Part shown: one piece after another, positions 18,587 to 27,160 of the stretch
How positions within the stretch are numbered: the first letter of the stretch is position 1
How the letters are laid out: every line of letters starts with the position of its first letter
From: Actinomycetota bacterium
GTDB lineage: Bacteria; Actinomycetota; Acidimicrobiia; Acidimicrobiales; Ilumatobacteraceae
DNA length: 64,000 bases
Assembly (NCBI GenBank): GCA_030645495.1
Contig: JAUSLV010000002.1
Coordinates: 221,686-285,685, forward strand
Direction: 5' to 3'
Program-made: the position numbers and the translations under genes
Notes under the pieces: model-generated
Told to the model about the DNA's origin: nothing
Seen by the model: the letters and a program-made list of their open reading frames with translations, nothing else
Databases searched by the model: none

Positions 18587-19570
18587 GTGGCCGTGCCGCA
18601 GCGCTACCTCATGGTGTGGATCGGGACCGAGTTCCCGTATCCGTGTCGACTTGCGGCTGAAGCCGTCCTGGCCAACGCGCCCGAGGCCGAACTCGAGATC
18701 CACGTCGTCGGCAACCCGCCCACGACCCCGTACTTCACGGAGATGTTCGCACCGACAGCACCCGACGCGGCCCGCATCTCGCTGCACCGCGTCGACCTCG
18801 ACCGCCTGTTCGAGCCGCCCGTGCGGCGCGTGTACGAACGGATCCCGGCCACCGCCCGCTCGGCGCAGAGCAACCTGGTCCGGCTCGGCCTGCTGCACCA
18901 GCGCGGCGGCATCTACCTCGACTTCGACACCCTCCTGCTGCGGCCACTGCACGATCTGGCACCCGGCGCGTTCGTGGGCCTCGAGCGGGTGTGGCGCCAC
19001 GATCGCCAGCGAGTGACGAGCGGGCTGACACCGCGCATGATCGCCGGCGCCACCGGATGGGGCATCACGTGGGCGCTGAAGCGGGGCGACTCGCAAGCGC
19101 TGCGCGGGGCGGCCCGCAGCGCTCGTTGGCTGCGGCCGATCGACGACCTGTTCCACGTCGAGCAGGCCAACAACGCCGTGCTCGGCGCCCCCGCCCACTC
19201 GGAGTTCACCGAGCAGCTGCTCGACGCGAGCCGGTTCATCGACCCCACCATCCGTTTCGCGCTCGGGCCGACGCTGGTGCACGACACCGTCGCCGCCACC
19301 CCCCGGCTGGCGAAGGTGCTTCCACCCGAGGTGCTGTACCCGGTGCCGCCCAGCGAAAGCCATCGCTTCTTCGACGACCGGTACCTCGCTCTGCCGCCGA
19401 GCGCGGCGATCGTGCACTACGTGGGCAGCAACCACGCACGAACGCTGGCCTCGGTGACGCCGGGTGATCGGCGCTTCGGGCGCCCCACGACGTTCTGGCA
19501 GCTCGGCCGGATGATGGACGAGCGCCGCACGAACGCCGTCGCCCGCGTCGGCGAACTGGAGCGGCGATGA
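18587..19570 (+). CDS. Glycosyltransferase with DXD motif (GT32-like)
   Basis: The product has 327 residues and no signal peptide. The segment N-L-V-R-L-G-L-L-H-Q-R-G-G-I-Y-L-D-F-D-T (residues 96-115) is the DXD core of GT32/capsular polysaccharide sugar transferases, where Asp112 and Asp114 bind the metal and the sugar nucleotide. The family adds sugars, often mannose or galactose, to surface glycans on the cytoplasmic side. GTG at 18587 was chosen; GTG 18593 is possible. It is the first gene of a chain of eight that overlap at their ends, and its stop overlaps the next start by four bases. Confidence 0.82.
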   Translation: MAVPQRYLMVWIGTEFPYPCRLAAEAVLANAPEAELEIHVVGNPPTTPYFTEMFAPTAPDAARISLHRVDLDRLFEPPVRRVYERIPATARSAQSNLVRLGLLHQRGGIYLDFDTLLLRPLHDLAPGAFVGLERVWRHDRQRVTSGLTPRMIAGATGWGITWALKRGDSQALRGAARSARWLRPIDDLFHVEQANNAVLGAPAHSEFTEQLLDASRFIDPTIRFALGPTLVHDTVAATPRLAKVLPPEVLYPVPPSESHRFFDDRYLALPPSAAIVHYVGSNHARTLASVTPGDRRFGRPTTFWQLGRMMDERRTNAVARVGELERR

Positions 19571-20340
19571 GGGTTCAGCTGGTCAGCTGCGTCATGGTCA
19601 CCCGCGACCGCCCCGAGTTGGCGCGCCGCGCGGTGCAGTGCTTCCTCGATCAATCGTGGCCCCACAGGGAACTGGTGATCCTCGATGACGGCGACGCCGA
19701 CTACTCGCCGATGCTCGATTCGCTGCCGTTGCAAGGGCACCGGGTGCGTTACCACCGCGTGCCCTCGCACCCGAACGTGTTGCTGGGTGCGCTGCGCAAC
19801 CTCTCGCTCGACCTCTCCGACGGCGACTGGTGCATCCAGTGGGACGACGACGAGTGGTACCACCCCGACCGGATCGCGATCCAGATGGCGCACCATCGCG
19901 GTGTCGCCGGCGTGGCGCTGCAATGGACCTTGGTCGACGTGCAGTCCGAGGACCGTGGCCGCCTCACATTCCGCGCCGATACCGGCATCGCCACACCGGG
20001 CACCATCCTGCACCGCCGCGACGTGGCGCGCTACCCCAACGTGTCGCGTGGCGAGGATGCCGCGTTCATGCGCGACGTGCGCCGAGCCGGAAACCTGCAG
20101 GTGCTGGGCCGCGAGTTCTCGCACCTGTTCGTTCGTCGCTTCCACGGCGCCAACACCTGGGACGAGCAGCACTTCCTCGCCCGCTTGCGGCGGCGACCGA
20201 TCGACGTGCCGTCGTATGCGCTGGCCAGGTGGTGGCACCACGATCTACGTCGTCACCGAGCCTTCCGGCTGACGGCGAGCGAACAAGCTTCGATCGCCGC
20301 ACTCGATCACGAGCTGCAACCGAGCGGCGGCCAACGATGA
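19567..20340 (+). CDS. Family 2 glycosyltransferase
   Basis: The product has 257 residues. The GT-A fold is visible: V-S-C-V-M-V-T-R-D-R-P at the N-terminus, A-V-Q-C-F-L-D-Q-S-W-P-H-R-E-L-V-I-L-D-D (nucleotide-binding Asp pair at 40-41), and the metal motif W-D-D-D-E-W-Y-H-P (92-100). A C-terminal R-G-E-D-A-A-F (acceptor/base region, E-D) follows. It should transfer a sugar from a nucleotide donor to a glycan or lipid acceptor; donor and acceptor are unknown. The ATG overlaps the upstream TGA (ATGA), as does its own stop with the flippase start. Confidence 0.85.
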   Translation: MRVQLVSCVMVTRDRPELARRAVQCFLDQSWPHRELVILDDGDADYSPMLDSLPLQGHRVRYHRVPSHPNVLLGALRNLSLDLSDGDWCIQWDDDEWYHPDRIAIQMAHHRGVAGVALQWTLVDVQSEDRGRLTFRADTGIATPGTILHRRDVARYPNVSRGEDAAFMRDVRRAGNLQVLGREFSHLFVRRFHGANTWDEQHFLARLRRRPIDVPSYALARWWHHDLRRHRAFRLTASEQASIAALDHELQPSGGQR

Positions 20341-21800
20341 CACCTGGCGAGCTGCAGCCGGTTCGCCGCCGCACCGCCTACATCGCCGTCGGCCAGGCCG
20401 CGGTGAAGGGCAGCCAACTCGTGGTTGCGCTGCTGCTGGTGCACCTGCTCGCCCCGCAGGAGTGGAACCGCACCGCGCTCTTGCTGTCGATCCACCTCGC
20501 CGCGGTCACGCTGGGAACGCTCAACCTGCAGCACGGCCTGCTGTTCTTCTTCGGCACCGTGCCCAACCAGCGGGCGCTCATCGTGCGGACCGCACTGCTG
20601 ATGGCGAGCACCGGCGCGATCATCGCGCTGGTACTGACGTTGGCGGCCGACGCGATCGGCGGCTCGGTGGGTGTCAGCCGCTGGATCCCGTGGATCGGCG
20701 TCGCGATCCTGCTGGAACTGCCCACGGCGTGCGCCACCACCACGTTCATCGCCCTCGAGCGGGCCAGGGCCGCCGCCTGGTGGGACATCTCCACCACGGT
20801 CGTGCAGTTGGCCGCGGTCGCCGTACCCGCCGGCCTCGGGTTGGGCACCGGCGGCGTGGTGGCCGGCCTCGTCGTGGCCGCCGCAGTGCGTTGCGCCGCG
20901 TTCGCGATCGTGGTGCGGCGCACCAGCTCGGGGCCGTGGCTGGGGCTGCCGGCGGGCACGCTGGCCGCGCAACTCCGCTACGGCGTGCCCCTCGGGCTGA
21001 CGCTCGCGGCGGGCGTGCTGAACCGCAGCATCGACAAATGGTTCATCGCCGCCTTCCGCCCGGGCGACATCGGCGTGTACACGATCGCCGCGCAAGAGAT
21101 CCCCCTGCTGTCCGTGCTGCCCTATGCCGGTGGCGCTGCGGTCGCCGCCCAACTCGTCGCCGACTTCCGCTCCGGGCGCACCGAGTCGGCCCGCGCGTGG
21201 TGGTTGCACCAGACCGCGACCATGTCGAAGCTGGTGGTGCCGGTGTCCGTGGGCGTGGTGCTGGTGGCACCACAGCTGTTCGCCCTGCTGGTGGGGCCCA
21301 CCGGCGCGGCCGGCGTGCTGTCGTTCCAGCTGTTCACCGCCATCACGATGCACCGTGTCGCCGAGTACGGCCTGCTGCTGCGTGCAGCCGATCGCAACCG
21401 CAGCCTGGTCGGGGCCGCCTGCGTGCTGCTGGCGGCCAACGCGGTGCTCGCCGGCATCGGTGCCGCAATGTGGGGCATGGCCGGCGCTGCTGCCGGCACC
21501 CTCGCGGCCAACATCGTCGCCTGGCTGGTGGTGCTGCGCCAGGTGGCCACCGCCCTCGGCACCTCGGTGGCAGCTGCCTTCCCCTGGCGCGACTGGACCG
21601 CGGCGCTGGGTTCGTCGGCTGTCGCCGCCGGAGTGGCGATACTGGCCGGCACGTGGGTGGCACACACGTGGCCCGGCGCAGATGTCGCCGGCAGCGCGTG
21701 GCCGGTGATGCTCGCCAAGGTCGGCGTGTTCACCACCACGGTCGTGATCGCCGGCCGCCTGCCGCTGCTCGCCCGCACCCCGGTGAGGTCTGCGCCATGA
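20337..21800 (+). CDS. Polysaccharide flippase-like membrane protein (MOP/Wzx superfamily)
   Basis: The product has 487 residues with about 12-14 hydrophobic segments. It opens with R-T-A-Y-I-A-V-G-Q-A-A-V-K-G-S-Q-L-V and later shows the loop N-R-S-I-D-K-W-F-I-A-A-F near residue 225, typical of Wzx/MurJ-like exporters that carry lipid-linked oligosaccharides across the membrane. It lies inside the glycosyltransferase operon, so it probably exports the product made by the flanking enzymes. No Wzy polymerase is visible in the window. It is translationally coupled to both neighbours. Confidence 0.8.
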   Translation: MTPGELQPVRRRTAYIAVGQAAVKGSQLVVALLLVHLLAPQEWNRTALLLSIHLAAVTLGTLNLQHGLLFFFGTVPNQRALIVRTALLMASTGAIIALVLTLAADAIGGSVGVSRWIPWIGVAILLELPTACATTTFIALERARAAAWWDISTTVVQLAAVAVPAGLGLGTGGVVAGLVVAAAVRCAAFAIVVRRTSSGPWLGLPAGTLAAQLRYGVPLGLTLAAGVLNRSIDKWFIAAFRPGDIGVYTIAAQEIPLLSVLPYAGGAAVAAQLVADFRSGRTESARAWWLHQTATMSKLVVPVSVGVVLVAPQLFALLVGPTGAAGVLSFQLFTAITMHRVAEYGLLLRAADRNRSLVGAACVLLAANAVLAGIGAAMWGMAGAAAGTLAANIVAWLVVLRQVATALGTSVAAAFPWRDWTAALGSSAVAAGVAILAGTWVAHTWPGADVAGSAWPVMLAKVGVFTTTVVIAGRLPLLARTPVRSAP

Positions 21801-23086
21801 GCCTCGAACTCGAACTCACCACGCGGCGGCTCACCCCGACAGCGACGCTGCCCGTGTCGCTGCGCCCCGATCGCACCCGCACCCGGCAGCCGCGCACCGC
21901 CAGGGTGGCACCTTCCCTGCGCCGGTTCCTGCTGTTCCAAGGGCTCTCGCAGGGGGCCGATGCGGCCACCACCGTCACGCTCGCGCAGGTGGTGGTGTTC
22001 TCCCTCGAACGCGGTGCCACGCCTGCCACCGTGGTGCGCGCGCTGGCCACCGGCGCAGTGCCGTACTTTCTCGCGCTGCCGGTCGCCGGGCTGATCTCCG
22101 ACAGGTGGGCGCGGCGGCGCACGTTGGCGGTAGCACAGGTGCTGCGGGCGCTGCTGACGCTCGGCGCGACGGCCGTGCCGCTCACGCGCAGCATCCCGCT
22201 GGGCTACGCCTTCGTCATCGCGCTCTTGGCCACCAGCGGCTTCTGCACGTCGGTGCGATCGGCGTCGCTGCCGCACGTGGTGGACCCGCAGCGACTGGTC
22301 GCCGCCAACTCATGGTCGTCGCTCGTCGCCAAGTTCGCGGGCATGCTGGCGCTGGCTGGCGCTGTCGTCGTCGGCCGCTCGCACCCCGTGCCGTTCCTGG
22401 TGTTCGCCGCGGCGCTGCACCTCCTGGCCGCCGTCGGGTTCGGCACCTGGCGCCGCGACCTGGGCGGTCACGGTTGGCCGGCGTGCACGATCCACTTCGG
22501 GCAGATCCTGCGGCGGGCGTCATCGCTGGTCACCAGCCCGCCGGTCAGCACGCCAGTGCGCGCGGCGCTCGGGCACCGGCTGCTGCAGGGCGCAACGATG
22601 ATGACGTTCGTGGTGATCGCCGAAGAGCGCTTCCACCTCGGGGCCTCCGGCTATGCCACGGCGATCGGTGCCACGGCCGTGGGCACGTTCCTCGGCACGG
22701 CCATCACGCCGGCACTGCTCGCTCGCCACAGCCCCGACCGCTGCGGTGTCGTCGCCTGGATGATGGGCGCCGCCGCGCTGCTCGTGGCGTTCCTGCTGAT
22801 GCACCCGGCCGCCGCGATCGTCGCGCTGGTCGTGGTGGGCGGTGGCTTCCAGGTTGCCCGCCTGCTGGCCGACACGACGGTGCAGGTTGCGGTGCTCGAC
22901 GATGCGCTCGGGCGGGTGTACTCGCTGTACGACGCCTCGTTCCACGTCGCCCTGCTCAGCGGGGCCGTGCTCGCCTTCCTGGTTCCCGGGCTGGGTTCGG
23001 CGCCGCCGCTGCTGGCGCTCGCCCTGCTGCACCTCACCGCCGGTCTCCTGCGCCACCGCACACACCTTGTTGGAAAGGCCTCCTGA
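21797..23086 (+). CDS. MFS transporter-like protein
   Basis: The product has 429 residues. After a basic cytoplasmic N-terminus of about 40 residues come about 12 hydrophobic helices. The loop G-L-I-S-D-R-W-A-R-R-R-T near residue 100 is the MFS signature between helices 2 and 3, and S-S-L-V-A-K-F-A-G-M is like the segment in MFS exporters. A role in a glycan operon is unusual; export of a small precursor or of the acceptor lipid is possible, but nothing in the sequence proves a substrate. Start and stop overlap neighbouring genes. Confidence 0.78.
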   Translation: MSLELELTTRRLTPTATLPVSLRPDRTRTRQPRTARVAPSLRRFLLFQGLSQGADAATTVTLAQVVVFSLERGATPATVVRALATGAVPYFLALPVAGLISDRWARRRTLAVAQVLRALLTLGATAVPLTRSIPLGYAFVIALLATSGFCTSVRSASLPHVVDPQRLVAANSWSSLVAKFAGMLALAGAVVVGRSHPVPFLVFAAALHLLAAVGFGTWRRDLGGHGWPACTIHFGQILRRASSLVTSPPVSTPVRAALGHRLLQGATMMTFVVIAEERFHLGASGYATAIGATAVGTFLGTAITPALLARHSPDRCGVVAWMMGAAALLVAFLLMHPAAAIVALVVVGGGFQVARLLADTTVQVAVLDDALGRVYSLYDASFHVALLSGAVLAFLVPGLGSAPPLLALALLHLTAGLLRHRTHLVGKAS

Positions 23087-24255
23087 TGCTCCCCTTCCGC
23101 CGTGGCCCACGCCCCGTCCGCGCCGGCGTGATGCGCGTCGCGATCGTCGCCGAGTCGTTCCTGCCGGCCGTGAACGGCGTCACCAACTCGGTGCTGCGCA
23201 CGGTCGAGCACCTGCGCGCCGGTGGGCACGAGGTGTTGCTGATCGCCCCCGGCCCCGGCCCCAGCGAGCACGAAGGGGTGCGCGTCGAACGCGTTCGCGC
23301 GTTCAGCCTGCCGGGTTACGACGAGGTGCGTGTCGGTTCGCCGGTCACTCGCCTCACGTCGATCCTGCGCGACTTCGATCCGCACGTGGTGCACCTCGCC
23401 GCGCCCACGATGCTCGGCGCGGCGGGCATGCGCGCCGCGGGCGTGCTCGATCTCCCCACCGTCGCCGTGTTCCAGACCGATCTCGCCGGGTTCGCCCGCC
23501 GCTACCGCCTCGGGCTGGCCTCGCCGCTGCTGTGGGCGTGGCTGCGGCGGATCCACGAGCAGGCCACCGTCACGCTCGCCCCCTCCACGTCGGCGGCCTG
23601 GACGCTCACTGCCCACGGCATCCCCCGCGTCGAGCGGTGGATGCGTGGCGTCGACCTGCAACGGTTCCACCCGCAGCACCGCGACCCCGCCACTCGCCAC
23701 AGCCTGGCCCCGAACGACGAGGTCATCGTCGGCTTCGTCGGCCGCTTGGCGAAGGAGAAGCAGGTGCACCGGCTGGCGCCGTTGACCGCGCTGGCGAACA
23801 CCAAGGTCGTGATCGTGGGCGACGGCCCCGAACGGGCTCGTCTCGAACGACAACTGCCGCGAGCCACGTTCACCGGCTTCCGCGCGGGGCTCGAACTCAG
23901 CCAGATGCACGCGTCGTTCGATGTGTTCGCCCACACCGGCCTCGACGAAACGTTCTGCCAGGCGGTGCAAGAGGCGCTGGCGTCGGGCGTGCCCGTGGTG
24001 GCTCCGGCAGCGGGCGGCCCGATCGATCTCGTGACTCACGGCGCGAACGGCTACCTCTGGTCGCCCGAGCAACCGGAGATGCTGGTGGGCGGTGTCGCCG
24101 AGCTGGCCGCATCGCCGGTTCGTCGGCAGGCAATGGGGCTCGCGGCTCGGCACAGCGTGGAGGGCCGGCCCTGGTCGGCAGTGATGGCCGAGCTCAGCGA
24201 GCACTACCGCCGCAGCATCGACGGCACCGGCAGCGTGCGCGAGTTGGTCGCATGA
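23086..24255 (+). CDS. GT4 glycosyltransferase similar to MgtA/PimB-type mannosyltransferases
   Basis: The product has 389 residues. The second Met begins M-R-V-A-I-V-A-E-S-F-L-P-A-V-N-G-V-T-N-S-V, almost the signature of mycobacterial and corynebacterial GDP-mannose-dependent mannosyltransferases acting on lipid anchors. The C-terminal GT-B lobe has V-G-F-V-G-R-L-A-K-E-K-Q near residue 220 and E-T-F-C-Q-A-V-Q-E-A-L-A-S-G-V-P-V-V near residue 290 (the E-x7-E nucleotide-binding motif). Transfer of mannose onto a glycolipid acceptor is a reasonable inference. ATG 23086 overlaps the upstream TGA by one base; ATG 23131 is an alternative start. Confidence 0.84.
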   Translation: MLPFRRGPRPVRAGVMRVAIVAESFLPAVNGVTNSVLRTVEHLRAGGHEVLLIAPGPGPSEHEGVRVERVRAFSLPGYDEVRVGSPVTRLTSILRDFDPHVVHLAAPTMLGAAGMRAAGVLDLPTVAVFQTDLAGFARRYRLGLASPLLWAWLRRIHEQATVTLAPSTSAAWTLTAHGIPRVERWMRGVDLQRFHPQHRDPATRHSLAPNDEVIVGFVGRLAKEKQVHRLAPLTALANTKVVIVGDGPERARLERQLPRATFTGFRAGLELSQMHASFDVFAHTGLDETFCQAVQEALASGVPVVAPAAGGPIDLVTHGANGYLWSPEQPEMLVGGVAELAASPVRRQAMGLAARHSVEGRPWSAVMAELSEHYRRSIDGTGSVRELVA

Positions 24256-25040
24256 GCGGCAAGGTCGTCATCTCGCTGCACGACGTCGCGCCCGGCTCGG
24301 AGCACGCGTCGCGCAAGTGGCTGCAGATCGTCGAGCGCCACGGCATGCGGGCCAGCCTGCTGGTGATCGCCGGCCCGTGGCGCGGCCACTCGCTGGCCGG
24401 CGACGACCGCTTCGCCGAATGGCTGCGGCAGGCGCAAGGGCGCGGCCACGAGCTGGTGCTGCACGGCTGGCATCACCATGCCGTGCGCGATGCGCTGGCC
24501 ACCCCTTCGGCACTGCACCGCCTCTACGGCGCCGCCCGCGCCCGCGGGTGCGCGGAGTTCCACGAACTCGGGGTCGACGCTGCCCGCCGGCGGATCGAGG
24601 CCGGCCAGGCAGTGATGCACCACCACGGGTTCGACCCTCGCGGCTTCACCCCGCCGGGCTGGCTGGCCTCGGCCGGAACGCTGCAGGCCTTGCGGGAACT
24701 CGGTTTCGCCTACACCACCACGCAGTGGTCGGTGCACGACCTGCGCAGCGACCAGCGGCTGCAGCTGATGGCCACCTCGCAGCGCCCTGGCAGCCGGCTG
24801 GCCCGCCCGGCGGCGGCGGCCAACGAACGGCTGGCCCAGCGCCGCTTCGCCGCCGGCCGCAGCCTGCGGTTGGCGCTGCACCCCGACGACCTGGGCACCC
24901 CCGGCCTGCGCGCCTCCACCGAGCGCACACTCGCCGACGCGCTGGTGAACGGCATCGAGTCGCTCACCTACGGCGAGCTCGTCAGCCGCGTCGCACCGGC
25001 CGTACGCCACGCGGCGGGCACGAAGGTGGGAGCGGCATGA
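24252..25040 (+). CDS. DUF2334-type polysaccharide deacetylase
   Basis: The product has 262 residues. It belongs to the NodB-like deacetylase superfamily: V-V-I-S-L-H-D-V-A-P at the start, where Asp and nearby His give metal and base residues, E-L-V-L-H-G-W-H-H-H-A (residues 73-83) with the paired histidines, F-T-P-P-G-W-L-A-S in the middle and L-A-L-H-P-D-D-L near residue 213. DUF2334 proteins probably remove acetyl groups from N-acetyl sugars. In this operon it could trim the glycan before or after export. Overlaps both neighbours by four bases. Confidence 0.8.
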   Translation: MSGKVVISLHDVAPGSEHASRKWLQIVERHGMRASLLVIAGPWRGHSLAGDDRFAEWLRQAQGRGHELVLHGWHHHAVRDALATPSALHRLYGAARARGCAEFHELGVDAARRRIEAGQAVMHHHGFDPRGFTPPGWLASAGTLQALRELGFAYTTTQWSVHDLRSDQRLQLMATSQRPGSRLARPAAAANERLAQRRFAAGRSLRLALHPDDLGTPGLRASTERTLADALVNGIESLTYGELVSRVAPAVRHAAGTKVGAA

Positions 25041-26194
25041 GGATCGTGCAGCTGGCCAACTTCTACTCGGAAACCTCGGGCGGCCTACGGACCGCACTGC
25101 ACTCGCTGGCCGCGGAGTACACCGCCGCCGGCCACGAGGTGGTGCGGATCGTGCCCGGCGCGCGCCCCGGCGAACGACAGCTGGGGTCAGCCCGCCACAT
25201 CGAGGTTGCCGGCATGCGCCTCGGCAGCACCGGATACCGGGTGGTCACCGACCACGCGGCGCTCGGACGGCTGCTCGCGCAGTTGGCCCCCGACGTGATC
25301 GAGTTGTCCGACAAGACGACGATGGTGGGGCCCGCCGGCCGGATGCGCGCACAGCACGGCATGCCGGTGGTGCTGCTGTCGCACGAACGAATCGATGCCA
25401 TCCTGCGCGGCAAGGTGCCGCGTGGGGTGCCGCTCACCCGCTTGGCCGACACGTGGAACCGGCGGCTGGCCCGCCAGTGCGACGCCGTTGTGTGCGCCTC
25501 CACGTTCGCCGCGGTCGAGTGGGTTCGCGTGCGTGCGCCGCGAGTCGAGCGGATCGCCCTCGGCGTCGACCTCTCCGTCTTCGCCCCCGACCCTGCCGCG
25601 CACGCAGGTACCTCGTCCGCGCTGCAACTCGTGTGCGTGGGCCGGCTCTCGTCGGAGAAGAACCCGGCATTGGCGATCGAGACGGTGCGCGCCTTGGTGG
25701 CGCGCCGGGTGCACTGCGAGTTGCACATGGTGGGCGACGGCCCGCTGGCCTCCACGCTCCGCGCCGACGCCGGCGACCTGCCCGTGCGGTTCCACGGCCA
25801 TGTCGGCGACCGCGCTCAGGTCGCTGCGCTGCTGCGCCGGGCCGACGTGGCACTCGCCCCCTGCACCGTCGAGACGTTCGGGTTGTCGGCGCTCGAAGCG
25901 ATGGCCTGCGGCACCCCGGTGGTGGTGTCGCCGAAGGGCGCGCTGGGCGAGCTGATCGCGGCCGGAACCGGGGCCATCGCCGACGCCACCCCGAACGCGT
26001 TCGCGGCAGCCGTGGTCGACGTGGCCCGCTGCGACCGGCGCATCGCCACCATCTTCACCCGCGCCCATGCCGAGCGTTTCCCCTGGAGCGCCACCGGGAA
26101 ACGAATGCTGCAGCTGATGGGTCGCTTGATCGACGAGCGCAGCGCACGCAGCCTGCACCCCTCGGCACCACAGGCGCTGCACCTCCGTGGCTGA
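25037..26194 (+). CDS. GT4 (group 1) glycosyltransferase
   Basis: The product has 385 residues. It starts M-R-I-V-Q-L-A-N-F-Y with S-G-G-L-R-T-A-L, the acceptor-side glycine loop of GT-B enzymes, and has V-C-V-G-R-L-S-S-E-K-N-P near residue 204 and E-T-F-G-L-S-A-L-E-A-M-A-C-G-T-P-V-V near residue 280. It is a retaining transferase using a nucleotide sugar; substrates are unknown. It is a paralogue-level relative of the upstream GT4 but clearly distinct. Its stop overlaps the next GTG start by eight bases. Confidence 0.85.
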   Translation: MRIVQLANFYSETSGGLRTALHSLAAEYTAAGHEVVRIVPGARPGERQLGSARHIEVAGMRLGSTGYRVVTDHAALGRLLAQLAPDVIELSDKTTMVGPAGRMRAQHGMPVVLLSHERIDAILRGKVPRGVPLTRLADTWNRRLARQCDAVVCASTFAAVEWVRVRAPRVERIALGVDLSVFAPDPAAHAGTSSALQLVCVGRLSSEKNPALAIETVRALVARRVHCELHMVGDGPLASTLRADAGDLPVRFHGHVGDRAQVAALLRRADVALAPCTVETFGLSALEAMACGTPVVVSPKGALGELIAAGTGAIADATPNAFAAAVVDVARCDRRIATIFTRAHAERFPWSATGKRMLQLMGRLIDERSARSLHPSAPQALHLRG

Positions 26195-26933
26195 GCCGGT
26201 GGAGGTGCGCCCGCTGGCGTGGCATGGCGCGTCGGCGGCCGCCGACGACGCCCACATTCGCGGCCTGTTCGGCGCGACGATGCTGCTCGGCGGCGCGAAC
26301 CGCTTTCCCCTCGCCCTGCTCGACGAGTACACCGAGGTGTGCCTGGGCTGGTACCTGCGCGCGGGTCGCGCCGATGTCGGGCTGGCGGTCGACACCGACG
26401 GCACACCGCTGGGCTACGCGCTCGTGTGCGCCGACAACGCCGCCCAGGCCGCCGAAGCGCGGCGGGCGACGATCCGCTTGGCCCGGCGGGTGAGCGCGCG
26501 GCTGGTGACTGCCCGGCTCGACCCGGCCAGCCGCCGCTTCTACGCTCACCGGCTCCGCGATTCCGTTGCGCTGTGGCGAACCCAGCACGAGCCGCCGATG
26601 CCCGCACACGCGCATCTCAACGTCGGGGCGGGTTCGCGATCGGGGCGCGCCGCCGCGACTCTGCGCGACCACATCGACGAGCGCTGCCGGCTGCGCGGGT
26701 TGGCGGGTTGGTACGGCGAGATCAATGCCAAGGCGGGCCACCGCGAGCAGGCGCTCGAGCGGTTGCAGCTGCACGTGCTGCACCGCACACCCAACCACAC
26801 GCTCAGCCGCGCCCTCGGGGCGCCGGTGCTGCGCCTCACCGTCGTGCGCGACCTCGGCACGCTCGCCGCGGCCGAGCGGGCCGAGCGGGCCCAGCGGGCG
26901 GGGCGGCCCGGATTGGCTCCGGCCCGGCCCTGA
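26187..26933 (+). CDS. GNAT-like acetyltransferase closing the glycan operon
   Basis: The product has 248 residues, long enough for two GNAT-like halves. The C-terminal half has A-H-L-N-V-G-A-G-S-R-S-G-R-A-A (cofactor loop), G-W-Y-G-E-I-N-A-K-A-G-H-R and H-R-T-P-N-H-T-L-S-R-A-L-G-A-P-V. This pattern occurs in actinobacterial GNAT proteins that sit with glycan genes. It may acetylate an amino sugar, which would fit the neighbouring deacetylase, but this is inference. It ends in an Ala/Arg-rich low-complexity tail. GTG 26187 lies inside the previous gene end. Confidence 0.65.
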   Translation: MAEPVEVRPLAWHGASAAADDAHIRGLFGATMLLGGANRFPLALLDEYTEVCLGWYLRAGRADVGLAVDTDGTPLGYALVCADNAAQAAEARRATIRLARRVSARLVTARLDPASRRFYAHRLRDSVALWRTQHEPPMPAHAHLNVGAGSRSGRAAATLRDHIDERCRLRGLAGWYGEINAKAGHREQALERLQLHVLHRTPNHTLSRALGAPVLRLTVVRDLGTLAAAERAERAQRAGRPGLAPARP

Positions 26934-26951
26934 CTGGCTACGCTGACACCC

Positions 26952-27098
26952 ATGCTCGCGGAAATCTTCCACTGGTGGCTGGGTGTCGGCCTCACGATCA
27001 TCTGTGTCGCCGCAACCCTCGGGATCGTCGGCGGCTACATCAAGAAGGTCGTCGCCCCGCAGTACCCGGGCCGCCGCCACCGCCGCGACGAAGACTGA
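26952..27098 (+). CDS. Small single-span membrane protein (48 residues)
   Basis: The ATG at 26952 opens a 48-residue frame: two Trp at residues 8-9, one membrane helix at about residues 10-29 (G-V-G-L-T-I-I-C-V-A-A-T-L-G-I-V-G-G), then K-K-V-V-A-P-Q-Y-P-G-R-R-H-R-R with an acidic end. The positive tail suggests the C-terminus stays in the cytoplasm. It lies 18 bases after the GNAT gene and directly before tilS. It may stabilise a membrane complex of the operon above; no function is known. Confidence 0.6.
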   Translation: MLAEIFHWWLGVGLTIICVAATLGIVGGYIKKVVAPQYPGRRHRRDED

Positions 27099-27160
27099 TC
27101 GCGAGCCCGGTCACGCCCGCGCCCCTCACCGACCACGGGGCACAGCACCTACGCGAGTCG

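Noticed and set aside
18587..26933. Glycan operon as a recently transferred island
   Set aside because: Composition and gene packing look like the flanks by eye, and no integrase, IS element or tRNA junction borders it.
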